Of a stretch of DNA of 64,000 bases, positions 1 through 8,430 are shown piece by piece. The DNA lies in the NCBI GenBank assembly GCA_038526245.1, contig JBCBGZ010000002.1, forward strand, positions 1-64,000, read 5' to 3'. Every line of letters begins with the position of its first letter. Within the stretch, counting starts at the first letter, position 1. The notes below the pieces were generated by a model. That model saw only the letters and a list, made by a program, of their open reading frames with translations, did not search any database and had not been told where the DNA came from. The position numbers and the translations under genes are program-made. The DNA comes from UBA5336 sp038526245 (lineage in GTDB: Bacteria; Pseudomonadota; Alphaproteobacteria; Caulobacterales; Hyphomonadaceae).

Positions 1-1532
1 GCTTGAAAAAGTCAGATGCCGATTTGCTCGGCCTGGCCCCCAAACGGGCAAACGCAAAGGCGGGTCCGGCTCTCGCCATTCTGCCGCTCGCCTTATCGGC
101 CATCGACGGTACAGATCATGAGAGCCAGGGCGTTGCAACACCGTCGGCTCTGGTCCTTGAAACCGACGAAGGGCCCGAGCTCTCCCGCGCCGCAAGACTG
201 GCCCTTGCCAGCCGCGCGCCCGAAACGCTCGCATCCTTGCTGCAGCAACTCGGTCGCCGCGGAGCTTTGGAGGATACCGCCGCAATCACGCCAGAAAAAT
301 TGCGCTCGCGGGGATTCACCGCCGAGGCGATCCAAAGGGTGCGCAGCGCCCTTGGGGAAGGATTGCCCCTCAGCGCTGCATTCTCCCGCTGGGTGCTTGG
401 AGACGAGATCATCTCCCGGGACCTGAAACTGGCGCCAGATCTGTTTGATGCAGATGGTCATGGACTGTTGTCAGCGATCGGATTTTCGCGGCGCGATATC
501 GAAGCGGCCGAAGCTGAACTTGACGGCCAATCCGAACGCCTTGCTCGAAAATGTCTTCAGGACGCCGGGCTTTCCATTGTTGATGACGGCGCAACCCGCG
601 TGGCAATCGCGCGCGCAGTTTCGCTCCATCTGGATCTGCCGCCGATTGTCCACGGCGTTGCGCTGTCTGAAGTGACGGAAGACGCGCTGGAAGCCCGGCT
701 CGCCTTCTCGCTTGGCGGTGTGCGATCCGGACCATCGACGCTGGTTCAGGACCGCATGACCTCCATTGCGGAACTTGCCGCCGAGTTGGACGAGGTGTCC
801 GATTTGCCGCCCGCTGTGATGGTGAGCGATACCACCGAGGGTGTTCAGCGCACCCGCCTGCCCGACCGGCGAAAGGGCTACATCCAGAAATCGACCGTGG
901 GCGGACACAAAGTCTATCTCCACACCGGAGAGTTTGACGATGGCGCCCTGGGCGAGATCTTCATCGACATGCACAAGGAAGGCGCTGCTTTCAGGTCGAT
1001 GATGAACAATTTTGCGATCTCCGTCTCGCTCGGCCTGCAATATGGCGTGCCGCTGGATGAGTATGTCGATGCCTTTGTCTTCACCCGGTTCGAACCGGCT
1101 GGCGAAGTCACCGGCAATGACAGGATTACCAAAGCCACGTCGATCCTTGATTATATTTTCCGCGAACTGGCCGTCTCTTATCTCGGCCGCGAAGACCTTG
1201 CCGAAGACCATGATGATGTCACCCATGATGGGCTTGGCCGCGGCGTACAGGGCGACGGCACGCGGGATTCCCACGGACAGGCCTTCACCGAGGAAGCTGC
1301 CCAGATCATTTCGCGCGGCTTCTCCCGCGGTCAGTTGCCGGACAACATCGTGATCCTGGATAAGCGGCGGCCTGCGCCCGACGAGAGCGAGGCCCCCGAC
1401 GAAACCCTGGACGAGGCAGAGCCGGACTATAGCGGCGAGCCCTGCCCGCATTGCTCCAGCTTCACAGTTCGGATCGAAGCCGATGGCAGTCTCGGCACGT
1501 GCGATACGTGTGGACGCCGCGCCACCGGATAG
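1..1532 (+). CDS. nrdJ: Class II (B12-dependent) ribonucleotide reductase, C-terminal part
   Basis: The gene enters from outside the window: the reading frame is open to base 1 and no start belongs to it here. About 510 residues are visible. The segment reading RRKGYIQKSTVGGHKVYLHTG, then GEIFIDMHKEGAAFRS, GLQYGVPLDEYVDAFVFTRF and TSILDYIFRELAVSYLG, is the conserved C-terminal block of the long adenosylcobalamin-dependent NrdJ enzymes of alphaproteobacteria, which reduce ribonucleotides to deoxyribonucleotides independently of oxygen. The tail carries two CxxC pairs (PCPHC and CDTC), expected to be the redox or zinc-binding cysteines that reload the active site. The less conserved first 250 residues are acidic and linker-like, as usual between the catalytic barrel and this block. 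The cobalamin riboswitch often found before nrdJ would lie upstream, outside the window. Confidence 0.93.
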   Translation, partial: LKKSDADLLGLAPKRANAKAGPALAILPLALSAIDGTDHESQGVATPSALVLETDEGPELSRAARLALASRAPETLASLLQQLGRRGALEDTAAITPEKLRSRGFTAEAIQRVRSALGEGLPLSAAFSRWVLGDEIISRDLKLAPDLFDADGHGLLSAIGFSRRDIEAAEAELDGQSERLARKCLQDAGLSIVDDGATRVAIARAVSLHLDLPPIVHGVALSEVTEDALEARLAFSLGGVRSGPSTLVQDRMTSIAELAAELDEVSDLPPAVMVSDTTEGVQRTRLPDRRKGYIQKSTVGGHKVYLHTGEFDDGALGEIFIDMHKEGAAFRSMMNNFAISVSLGLQYGVPLDEYVDAFVFTRFEPAGEVTGNDRITKATSILDYIFRELAVSYLGREDLAEDHDDVTHDGLGRGVQGDGTRDSHGQAFTEEAAQIISRGFSRGQLPDNIVILDKRRPAPDESEAPDETLDEAEPDYSGEPCPHCSSFTVRIEADGSLGTCDTCGRRATG

Positions 1533-1629
1533 CGCTTCAGGCAACGGCCACGGCATCACGATACTTAAACTGGCGCGCAGATTGCGCACAAATGCGGTAA
1601 GGTCTCGTTAACCGGAAAGCCGCCGTACC

Positions 1630-2121
1630 ATGCTGAAACACCTTGTTGCCGTTTTCGCCCTCCTCGCCGTGATGGCTGTGCCCGCCATGGCCCAGGATGC
1701 CGCAGAGATTGCACGCGTCAAAGCCGGAGAGCCCTGCCAGGGATGCAACCTGTTTCAGGCCGATCTCGCCTATCGCGACCTCGCCGGCCTCGACGTCGCC
1801 AATGCCCGCCTTCGCCAGGCTAATCTCTCGCTGGCAACGATGGACCGCGCCAATCTGCGCAACACAAATATCTCCGTGGCAAACCTGTTCGGCGCGCGGC
1901 TGACCGGGGCAAACCTTTCGCGGGCCAATCTCGAACGCGCGACCCTTGTTGGAACGTATCTTGGCGGCGCGAACCTGGCCGGTGCCAATCTGAGCGGCGC
2001 AAATCTCTCCGGCGCAAACCTGAAGACCGCCAAGGGCCTGACCCAGGAACAGTTGAACACGGCCTGCGGTGACGCCTCCACGCGTCTGCCCGCTGGGCTT
2101 TCCGTGCCACGGTGTGGTTAG
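1630..2121 (+). CDS. Exported pentapeptide-repeat protein, 163 aa
   Basis: An N-terminal signal peptide (MLKHLVAVFALLAVMAVPAMA, cleavage likely after AMA-Q) is followed by about 16 tandem pentapeptides of the A(D/N)LxX type, such as GANLSRANLERATL and GANLAGANLSGANLSGANL. These fold as a right-handed quadrilateral beta helix. A cysteine pair (PCQGCNL) precedes the helix, and a tail with two further cysteines and an STRLPA motif closes it. In the periplasm these could form disulfides capping both ends. Pentapeptide proteins have varied roles (DNA mimicry, scaffolds), and nothing here fixes one. The next gene has the same plan and the two look like an ancient tandem duplication. Confidence 0.85.
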   Translation: MLKHLVAVFALLAVMAVPAMAQDAAEIARVKAGEPCQGCNLFQADLAYRDLAGLDVANARLRQANLSLATMDRANLRNTNISVANLFGARLTGANLSRANLERATLVGTYLGGANLAGANLSGANLSGANLKTAKGLTQEQLNTACGDASTRLPAGLSVPRCG

Positions 2122-2184
2122 GAAAGCTCAGTTATTAAAGGAAATTCAGTTCACACTCATAATCTGGCGGCGTACACCACGCTC

Positions 2185-2922
2185 ATGTTTCGTATTGTTA
2201 CCCTTTTCGTTGTTGCCGCCGCGGCTGTCTTGGGCCTGCTCCGGGCTCAGGCTGAAAACGCGTCTCGGGTCGGTTGGGAACCTGTCTATTCTGCCTCCTG
2301 CAACGGATGTGACCTCAGCCATAAAGAAATGCCCGGTTGGCGGCTGGACAACGGCCAGTTCCGAGACGCGAAATTTGTCGGCGCCAATCTGAGGGGCGTT
2401 TCCGCCAAGACAGCCGACTTCTCGCGCGCGGACTTTTCAACGACCAACCTCATCGATTCGACACTTGATGGCGCCATCGTCGCGGGCGCCACGCTTGATC
2501 GGGCCAGAATGCAGCGCGTCTCTGCCACGGGGCTTGATGCGATCGGTGCATCACTGCTGGGCGCGAATCTGCGGGCAGCTGAGTTCATTGGCGCCAGCTT
2601 TGAAGACGCCGACCTGACAGGGGCCCATGCCATTGGGACGGTCTTTGCGGCTGCAAACATGCGCGGCGCCCGGGCCAATAAGACGAATTTCTCCCGGGCG
2701 AATTTCAACGGCGCCATTCTCACCAATGCATCCTTTGTCGAAACTGAGCTGTCCGGGGCGACTTTTCTCGATGCAAAGCTGGGCGGCGCTGACTTCACTG
2801 GCGCCATGTCCATGGAAACGGTCGACTTTTCCGGGGCCTGCATCTCATCTTCGACCCGCCTACCCGCCTCGATCACGATCCCACAATGCGCCCCCGGCCC
2901 CATTCTGGCCGTAGTCGACTAA
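2185..2922 (+). CDS. Exported pentapeptide-repeat protein, 245 aa
   Basis: This is a longer paralogue of the gene 63 bases upstream. It has a hydrophobic signal peptide (about residues 1-24), then an early cysteine pair (SCNGCDL), about 30 pentapeptide repeats (for example GANLRGV, SRADFST, GASFEDADLTGA, TNFSRANFNGAIL), and the same C-terminal cap: a cysteine, STRLPA, then IPQC. Many repeats have Phe instead of Leu at the central position, so the sequence has diverged while the architecture is kept. It probably shares a transcript with its neighbour. The molecular role is unknown; a periplasmic beta-helix is the only structural inference I would make. Confidence 0.85.
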   Translation: MFRIVTLFVVAAAAVLGLLRAQAENASRVGWEPVYSASCNGCDLSHKEMPGWRLDNGQFRDAKFVGANLRGVSAKTADFSRADFSTTNLIDSTLDGAIVAGATLDRARMQRVSATGLDAIGASLLGANLRAAEFIGASFEDADLTGAHAIGTVFAAANMRGARANKTNFSRANFNGAILTNASFVETELSGATFLDAKLGGADFTGAMSMETVDFSGACISSSTRLPASITIPQCAPGPILAVVD

Positions 2923-3002
2923 CCAAGCGCCGGCGACCGCAGACCCGGAGGGGCGCAGCGGTTTGAGCGAGTGATCAGGCGGGGCCAGCGGCCCAGATTG
3001 CG

Positions 3003-3467
3003 TCAGCTCGTGTTGAGATGCGCAGGTTCCGCGAAACAGCCCAACGCCAATCGGGCGCGCCGCCTCTTCCCGGCCGCTGAAAGATCAAGGGTTACCGCGT
3101 GCAGTGCCCGGACGGTGTGGGCAGTCAGCCGAGACAGACCGCTCTCCGTCACCTCTGACGTCTCTTCCAAAAGGCAAAGCGGGGGGCGATTGGAAAGGAA
3201 GGGATTGCCGACATCAAGCGTTGCGAGGTGCACGCGCTGCGAACACCCTTCCAACGCTACATCCCACCCCGGCGCATCGGGATTGATGGTGCGCCAGATA
3301 CGGATGCCGCCCCACCAGGTGATTTCATAATCGATAAGCCCATTGCCCTTCGCTGCAATGTTAGCCTGAAGCTTGCGCGCAAAGCGGCGCAGGTTCCAGA
3401 AGAAAACCGGCCAGAACAGCGGGTGCACAATCTCGCGCCAACGCAGGATGGGGGAGCGGGTGTCCAT
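3003..3467 (-). CDS. Hypothetical protein, 154 aa
   Basis: I do not recognise the family. The protein begins MDTRSPILRWREIVHPLFWPVFFWNLRR; the aromatic stretch around HPLFWPVFFW could be a single short membrane-associated helix. The middle contains an aromatic patch (YEITWWGGIRIWR), and the C-terminus is Arg/Ala rich. I chose the ATG at 3467 rather than an in-frame TTG three codons upstream; neither has a strong Shine-Dalgarno. It lies 52 bases downstream of rnd on the same strand and could be co-transcribed with it. Coding is supported by GC-rich codon use in a single long frame and by lack of a better reading on the other strand. Confidence 0.6.
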   Translation of the reverse strand: MDTRSPILRWREIVHPLFWPVFFWNLRRFARKLQANIAAKGNGLIDYEITWWGGIRIWRTINPDAPGWDVALEGCSQRVHLATLDVGNPFLSNRPPLCLLEETSEVTESGLSRLTAHTVRALHAVTLDLSAAGKRRRARLALGCFAEPAHLNTS

Positions 3468-3519
3468 GGCCGCCAAGCTGACACATGGGTCACCCCGATC
3501 GGATAAGCTTCAGGCTGTC

Positions 3520-4686
3520 CTACACTTCGAACAGACGCACCTGGCCATCCTCGAACGAGAGCGCCAGCTTACCGTGCAGCAGGGCTTCGGCCTTGGCGCC
3601 GAATACCTCGCGTCGCCAGCCATTCATGGCAGGAATATCCTCCGGGGAATCGCCGCGGGCAATCCGCTCGATATCGGCCGCATTGGCGATCAGGCGCGGC
3701 ACCACATTAGCCTCGTCGCAGACGTGTTTCAGCAGCACTTTCAGCATTTCAGGCGCCCCGGCCGGCACCTGGGGGTTCTGTCTGTGGCGTTCGATTTTCG
3801 GGGCGAAGTCATCCGGCGACATGATCGCCGCCTTCACCGTGTCCACCAGGCCTTCGGCATGGCGCGACCGGATAAAGCCCTTCGGCACCGCGCGAAGGCG
3901 ATTGAAGGCGTCCTCGTCGCGCGGCTTCTGCTCCGCGATTTCGTGGATGGCATCGTCCTTCAGAATACGGCGGCGGGGGCGATCATTGTCCTGGGCGACG
4001 CGTTCGCGCCAGGCCGCCACAGCAGCGACAATCGCCGCGTAGTCCTTCTTTGGCTTGCGCATTTTCAGGCGCTGCCAGGCATTTTCCGGGCTCGTATCAT
4101 AGAGCGCAGGCGCGGCCATTGCCGCCATTTCCTGCTCGATCCACCCCATACGCGCCTGGCTGTCGAGTTGGTCGCGCATGGAGAGATAGGCATCGCGCAG
4201 ATGGGTCACATCGCCCAGGGCGTAGGCGCGCTGCTTCTCGCTGAGCGGGCGGCGCGTCCAGTCGGTAAACTGGCTGGACTTGTCGACCTGGGCCTTTGTC
4301 ACCGCCCGGATCAGATTGTCGTAGGAGATTGAGTCGCCCAGCCCCAGCGCCATGGCGGCGATCTGCGTGTCAAATACCGGCCCCGGAGGGTGTCCGATCA
4401 AGCGGTTGAAGATCTCCATATCCTGACGTGCCGCATGGAAGACTTTCACGCGCGACGGCTCGGCAATCAGCTGCAGGAAGGGGCCTATGTCGAGGTCCTC
4501 GGCCAGGGGATCAATCAGACCCTCCACACCGGGCGCAGAGGCCTGCACAAGGCAAAGCTGGGGCCAGTAGGTGGTTTCGCGGTGGAATTCGGTGTCCACG
4601 CAGATGAAATCGCTCTCGGACAGGGCTTCGCAGAAGGCGGCGAGCTCGTCCTGTTGGGTAATCGGGATAAGGGCATCGGTAGGCAT
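3520..4686 (-). CDS. rnd: Ribonuclease D
   Basis: A 3'-5' exoribonuclease of the DEDDy class that trims tRNA precursors and other stable RNAs in the cytoplasm. Exo I is at residues 31-33 (VDTEF), exo II in the region FHAARQDMEIF, and exo III as YALGDVTHL with the Tyr-x3-Asp pattern that defines DEDDy enzymes. The C-terminal half carries HRDC-like segments, including RDEDAFNRLRAVPKGF. Its 388 residues are normal for the family. The gene is divergent from aspS, with 140 bases between the starts that must hold both promoters; I could not pick out convincing -35/-10 boxes there. Confidence 0.95.
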   Translation of the reverse strand: MPTDALIPITQQDELAAFCEALSESDFICVDTEFHRETTYWPQLCLVQASAPGVEGLIDPLAEDLDIGPFLQLIAEPSRVKVFHAARQDMEIFNRLIGHPPGPVFDTQIAAMALGLGDSISYDNLIRAVTKAQVDKSSQFTDWTRRPLSEKQRAYALGDVTHLRDAYLSMRDQLDSQARMGWIEQEMAAMAAPALYDTSPENAWQRLKMRKPKKDYAAIVAAVAAWRERVAQDNDRPRRRILKDDAIHEIAEQKPRDEDAFNRLRAVPKGFIRSRHAEGLVDTVKAAIMSPDDFAPKIERHRQNPQVPAGAPEMLKVLLKHVCDEANVVPRLIANAADIERIARGDSPEDIPAMNGWRREVFGAKAEALLHGKLALSFEDGQVRLFEV

Positions 4687-4826
4687 CAGGCGGGCCTAGC
4701 GGAACTCGCCTTCAAAATCGAGCCATCAAACTGATCTTGGCGGCCGCGCCCCTGTTGCATCCCCGCGCGCGGCGGCGTATCGCAGGGCGCTTATCCACGA
4801 CCTCCATTCCTCAAGGGGCCCTGCCC

Positions 4827-6665
4827 ATGCACGCCTTCCGCACCCACACTTGCGGCGAACTTCGCAAATCCGACGTCGGCACGTCGGTAAAACTGTCTGG
4901 CTGGCTGCATCGCCGGCGCGACCATGGCGGTGTGATGTTCATCGACCTGCGCGACCATTATGGCCTCACCCAATGCGTGTTCGACCCGGACTTTCCGGCC
5001 TTTGCCATTGTCGAGCGCCTGCGCACCGAAAGCGTGATCACGATCGAAGGCGAGGTCATCGCGCGTGACGCAGAACTCGTGAACGATAACCTCGCCACGG
5101 GCGAGATCGAAGTCCGCGTGAAAGAGGCGAGCGTCCAGTCGGAAGCCGCGGAATTGCCCCTGCCCGTGTTTGGCGAGCCGGACTATCCAGAAGACATCCG
5201 CCTGACCCACCGCTATCTCGACCTGCGCCGGGAAACGCTGCACAAGAATATGGTGCTGCGCTCGGAGGTCATTGCATCGATCCGACGCCGCATGGTGGAG
5301 CAAGGCTTTACCGAGTACCAGACCCCGATCCTGACAGCCTCAAGCCCGGAAGGCGCGCGCGATTTTCTTGTGCCGTCGCGCCTGCACCACGGCGAGTTCT
5401 ACGCCCTGCCCCAGGCCCCGCAGCAGTTCAAGCAGCTGCTCATGGTGTCGGGTTTCGATCGCTACTTCCAGATTGCGCCCTGTTTCCGCGACGAGGACGC
5501 CCGCGCCGACCGTAGCCCGGGCGAGTTCTATCAGCTCGATATCGAGATGAGCTTCGTGACCCAGGACGATGTGTTCGGCGCCATCGAGCCGGTGATGCGC
5601 GGTGTGTTCGAGGAATTTGCGGACTGGGAGGGCAAGGGCCGCACCGTGCCTGCTGAACCTTTCCCCCACATTCCCTATGCCGAAGCGATGGCGAAGTACG
5701 GCTCCGACAAGCCGGACCTGCGCAACCCGATCGAGCTGAAGGACGTCACGGATTTCTTCGCCGATGACGGCAAGACCGGCTTTGGGATCTTTGCAAAGAT
5801 CATCACGGGCGGCGGCAAGGTCATCGCCATCCCCGCCCCCAAGGCAACGTCGACCCAATCGCGCAAATTCTTCGACGAGCTTGACAAATGGGCCAAGAAA
5901 GAGATGCAGGCACCGGGCCTCGGCTATGCGCGCCTGAAAGCGGGCGAGGATGGCGTGGTCGCCAGCCAGGACCCCGTGCTGAAGAATTTCGAAGCGGGTC
6001 ACCTGGCCGCTTTCCTGGGCGCCACGGGTCTCCAGGATGGCGACGGTGTGTTTTTCGCCGCCGGCAAGAAAGGCGACGCCTACAAGCTCGCCGGCGCGGC
6101 GCGCACCAAGGTGGGCGAGGAGCTGGACCTGATCGAAGACGGCGTCTTCCGCTTCTGCTGGATCGTGGACTTCCCCATGTTCGAGTATGACGAGGACAAC
6201 AAGAAGATCGACTTCAGCCACAACCCGTTCTCCATGCCCCAAGGCGGGCTGGAGGCGCTGGAAGCGGCCGAAAAGGCTGGCGAAGAGGCGGTCCTGGATC
6301 TCAAGGCCTACCAGTACGACATTGTGTGCAACGGCATCGAGCTCTCGTCCGGCGCGATCCGGAACCACCGGCCGGACATCATGCTCAAGGCGTTCGAAAT
6401 GGCGGGATACGGCCCGGACGTGGTTGAGGCCGAGTTCGGCGGCATGCTGAACGCGTTCCGCTACGGCGCCCCGCCCCATGGCGGCATCGCGCCAGGTGTG
6501 GACCGGATCGTCATGCTGCTGGCAGATGCAGAGAATATTCGCGACGTAACGCTGTTCCCGATGAACCAGCAGGCGCGCGACCTGATGATGGGCGCCCCGT
6601 CGCCGGTTGATGAGAAACAGTTGCGCGAGCTCAACATTCGTCTGGCACCGAGCGCAAAAAGCTGA
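4827..6665 (+). CDS. aspS: Aspartyl-tRNA synthetase
   Basis: Charges tRNA-Asp (in many alphaproteobacteria also tRNA-Asn, as the non-discriminating form). Starting at MHAFRTHTCGEL the protein has 612 residues. It shows an N-terminal OB-fold anticodon domain (SGWLHRRRDHGGVMFIDLRDHYG), class II motif 1/2 (SPEGARDFLVPSR and CFRDEDARADR), the bacterial GAD insertion, and motif 3 (GVDRIVMLL). An in-frame upstream extension from 4737 is rejected because the conserved family N-terminus begins at 4827. Whether the enzyme is discriminating cannot be read by eye. I see no terminator hairpin in the 104 bases before the convergent TIR gene. Confidence 0.97.
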   Translation: MHAFRTHTCGELRKSDVGTSVKLSGWLHRRRDHGGVMFIDLRDHYGLTQCVFDPDFPAFAIVERLRTESVITIEGEVIARDAELVNDNLATGEIEVRVKEASVQSEAAELPLPVFGEPDYPEDIRLTHRYLDLRRETLHKNMVLRSEVIASIRRRMVEQGFTEYQTPILTASSPEGARDFLVPSRLHHGEFYALPQAPQQFKQLLMVSGFDRYFQIAPCFRDEDARADRSPGEFYQLDIEMSFVTQDDVFGAIEPVMRGVFEEFADWEGKGRTVPAEPFPHIPYAEAMAKYGSDKPDLRNPIELKDVTDFFADDGKTGFGIFAKIITGGGKVIAIPAPKATSTQSRKFFDELDKWAKKEMQAPGLGYARLKAGEDGVVASQDPVLKNFEAGHLAAFLGATGLQDGDGVFFAAGKKGDAYKLAGAARTKVGEELDLIEDGVFRFCWIVDFPMFEYDEDNKKIDFSHNPFSMPQGGLEALEAAEKAGEEAVLDLKAYQYDIVCNGIELSSGAIRNHRPDIMLKAFEMAGYGPDVVEAEFGGMLNAFRYGAPPHGGIAPGVDRIVMLLADAENIRDVTLFPMNQQARDLMMGAPSPVDEKQLRELNIRLAPSAKS

Positions 6666-6769
6666 TCGAGACACGCTCGTCATTGTTGTGTACTGCGCCA
6701 CAGCGCCCCCGCTGGGCGACGATATCTGTCGTCAACCAATTTGTCGGCCTGCCTATCGCAAAAGCGTGG

Positions 6770-8218
6770 TCAGGTCGGCTTGCACCGTGCTGGGTTTGCG
6801 TCGCAGAAGCTGATCGCGCTGCCAATCCAGTCGCGGTAGCCCGAAATGCTGGTGACAAAGGATGAGTAGGGTGCCTCGCATGGTCTTCTGCCGCTATCGT
6901 TCGTTATGTGGGCCAGCACGCCAATCATTTTCTGGCGACCATCAAGCTCTCTGATATAGACCGGACCGCCACTGTCACCGACGCACGGACCCTGTCTGCC
7001 TTCCGGCGTGAGCAGTTCGGTTCGTGCTGGCCCCGTCGCGCCAAGATCCATCGTGTATTCGTGTAGGCGGCTGTCCAGTACGCCGCCAAATCCACCGATT
7101 GTGCCCCAACCTGCGATATCGGCTGTCGGGTAGTTGCTCGGCACCAAAGCTCTGTCGGGGGCGTCGTACTCGGCCACTGCAACGTTCAGCAAGGCCCGGC
7201 GCGCTTCGGCGGGCACTCTGACGAGGGCAAGGTCGTTTTCCGGGCGCGCGCCGCCAGTGTAGCCGCGGTGACAAATCGCGATTTCGACGGGGGCAGTGCG
7301 GAGATGGACGCCCTCAAGGTCGTCATCCCCAAAATTCAGGATCGCGCCATCATACGTGTCGTCAAGGCAATGGGCCGCGGTTACAAACCAGAACTCGTCT
7401 ATGCGTGTTGCAGAGCAGTGTCCCTTATACGTACCTACTCTAATTTGCCGGAACGGTTCGAGCTTTGCTATTCCGGTGTACTTTGCGCGAAGTTGAGACG
7501 GCTCGGTCGGACGTGGTTGTGTCAGGTCAATCAGGTCCCAGTCGACTTCATAGGGCGTATCCTGGCACAGGCGGATATTCGCTTCCTCAAGCGAAGCAGG
7601 AAGGGTAATTGGGGCGGTATTGGCAGAGATCGGAACCGCGGTTTCTGTCGGCCCTACCGTTGCAGTGCCTTTGCCCGGTCCGGCCAGGAACCACCAGCCG
7701 GCGCCTGCTGAAACCAAGAGCGCAACACCTGCAACCAGCAGACCACCCATCGGCGCGCCAGACCGTTCGCGACGGCGCGGCGTGACCCTTTTCAGGGACG
7801 AATCGCCCGCGCGCGAAGGCGCATCGACTTTATTCTTGACGCCGGCCAAAAGGTTTCGCCATTCGATATGGTCGAGCCGTCCATCCCAATTTGAAAGGTC
7901 CGCGCCTTCAATTTCGCCAAAGCCGAGCGGCGGTGTCACCTTGTCGAGGAACGCTGGCACGAGCTTGTTGGCCTGGTACGCAATAGAGGCCTCTTCGCGC
8001 ACAAAATTCGAATCTACAGAGTTCTGCGACCACAACACAATTACGCATTTGGCGTCACTGATCTTCTGGGACAGCGTTTGATGCCAAGATGACCCAACCG
8101 GTACTTCGACGTCGTAGAAGACGTCATAGCCAGCGGCCTCGAGCGCGTCCGCTATTGGCTGAACGCGACCGTGTTCTTCCTGATCTTCGCGCTTATAACT
8201 GATAAAAATGTCTGCCAT
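6770..8218 (-). CDS. TIR domain - transmembrane helix - trypsin-like protease fusion
   Basis: A 482-residue protein with three parts. Residues 1-130 are a TIR domain of the bacterial TIR_2 type: start MADIFISYKRED, the helix DALEAAGYDVFYD, and a Glu in FVREE (residues 75-76) placed like the NADase glutamate of SARM1 and plant TIRs. Residues about 157-179 are one hydrophobic helix preceded by RRRER (148-152), predicting a cytoplasmic N-terminus. Residues about 240-482 are a chymotrypsin-fold protease with a full triad: His-283 in TAAHC, Asp-329 in NDLALV, Ser-416 in GDSGGP. Cysteines 268 and 284 sit like the classical chymotrypsin disulfide, which fits a periplasmic face. The ATG at 8218 is preferred over a TTG at 8239 because AAGGGAGG lies 6 bases before it. 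No partner gene (ThsA, cyclase, nuclease) is adjacent. It reads as lower in GC than its neighbours, suggesting transfer. Confidence 0.9.
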   Translation of the reverse strand: MADIFISYKREDQEEHGRVQPIADALEAAGYDVFYDVEVPVGSSWHQTLSQKISDAKCVIVLWSQNSVDSNFVREEASIAYQANKLVPAFLDKVTPPLGFGEIEGADLSNWDGRLDHIEWRNLLAGVKNKVDAPSRAGDSSLKRVTPRRRERSGAPMGGLLVAGVALLVSAGAGWWFLAGPGKGTATVGPTETAVPISANTAPITLPASLEEANIRLCQDTPYEVDWDLIDLTQPRPTEPSQLRAKYTGIAKLEPFRQIRVGTYKGHCSATRIDEFWFVTAAHCLDDTYDGAILNFGDDDLEGVHLRTAPVEIAICHRGYTGGARPENDLALVRVPAEARRALLNVAVAEYDAPDRALVPSNYPTADIAGWGTIGGFGGVLDSRLHEYTMDLGATGPARTELLTPEGRQGPCVGDSGGPVYIRELDGRQKMIGVLAHITNDSGRRPCEAPYSSFVTSISGYRDWIGSAISFCDANPARCKPT

Positions 8219-8389
8219 GCGTGCCTCCCTTATGCCCAATTAGTCACAATGTTGGGAGTTACGCAAAGGCCAAAACAAGACGATCCGTCCTTGCGGCGGC
8301 GACGCTTCTTGCCACCCCCTCGCCATCCTCACTGAGCTCGCCCTGAACCGATGCGCTGACGCTGGGGCAGACTGGAAATCCATCTCAAA
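8219..8389. other. Intergenic region between TIR-protease and P450 genes
   Basis: This divergent spacer should carry both promoters. No open frame of note is present. The only clear signal near the P450 side is the palindrome annotated separately just downstream. Confidence 0.5.
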
Positions 8390-8413
8390 CTGACACTTCA
8401 TATGAGGTGTCAG
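8390..8413. promoter_or_regulatory. 24-bp near-perfect palindrome, putative operator of the P450 gene
   Basis: The arms CTGACAC and GTGTCAG enclose TTCATATGAG. Eleven of the twelve base pairs are complementary; the single mismatch is at bases 7/16 of the inner 22. It ends 17 bases before the P450 start codon and next to the Shine-Dalgarno GAGGTG, where a bound repressor would block transcription or translation. The size and symmetry fit a TetR- or GntR-type dimer site, but no regulator is encoded next to it. Confidence 0.6.
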
Positions 8414-8430
8414 ACTTTGAGGTGTAGCCC

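Noticed and set aside
4737..4826. 30-codon N-terminal extension of aspS
   Set aside because: The conserved synthetase N-terminus starts at 4827; the extension lies in the rnd/aspS promoter spacer.
6770..8218. Assigning the TIR protein to Thoeris, CBASS or another named defence system
   Set aside because: No ThsA, cyclase, nuclease or other partner gene is adjacent; the fusion itself is only suggestive.
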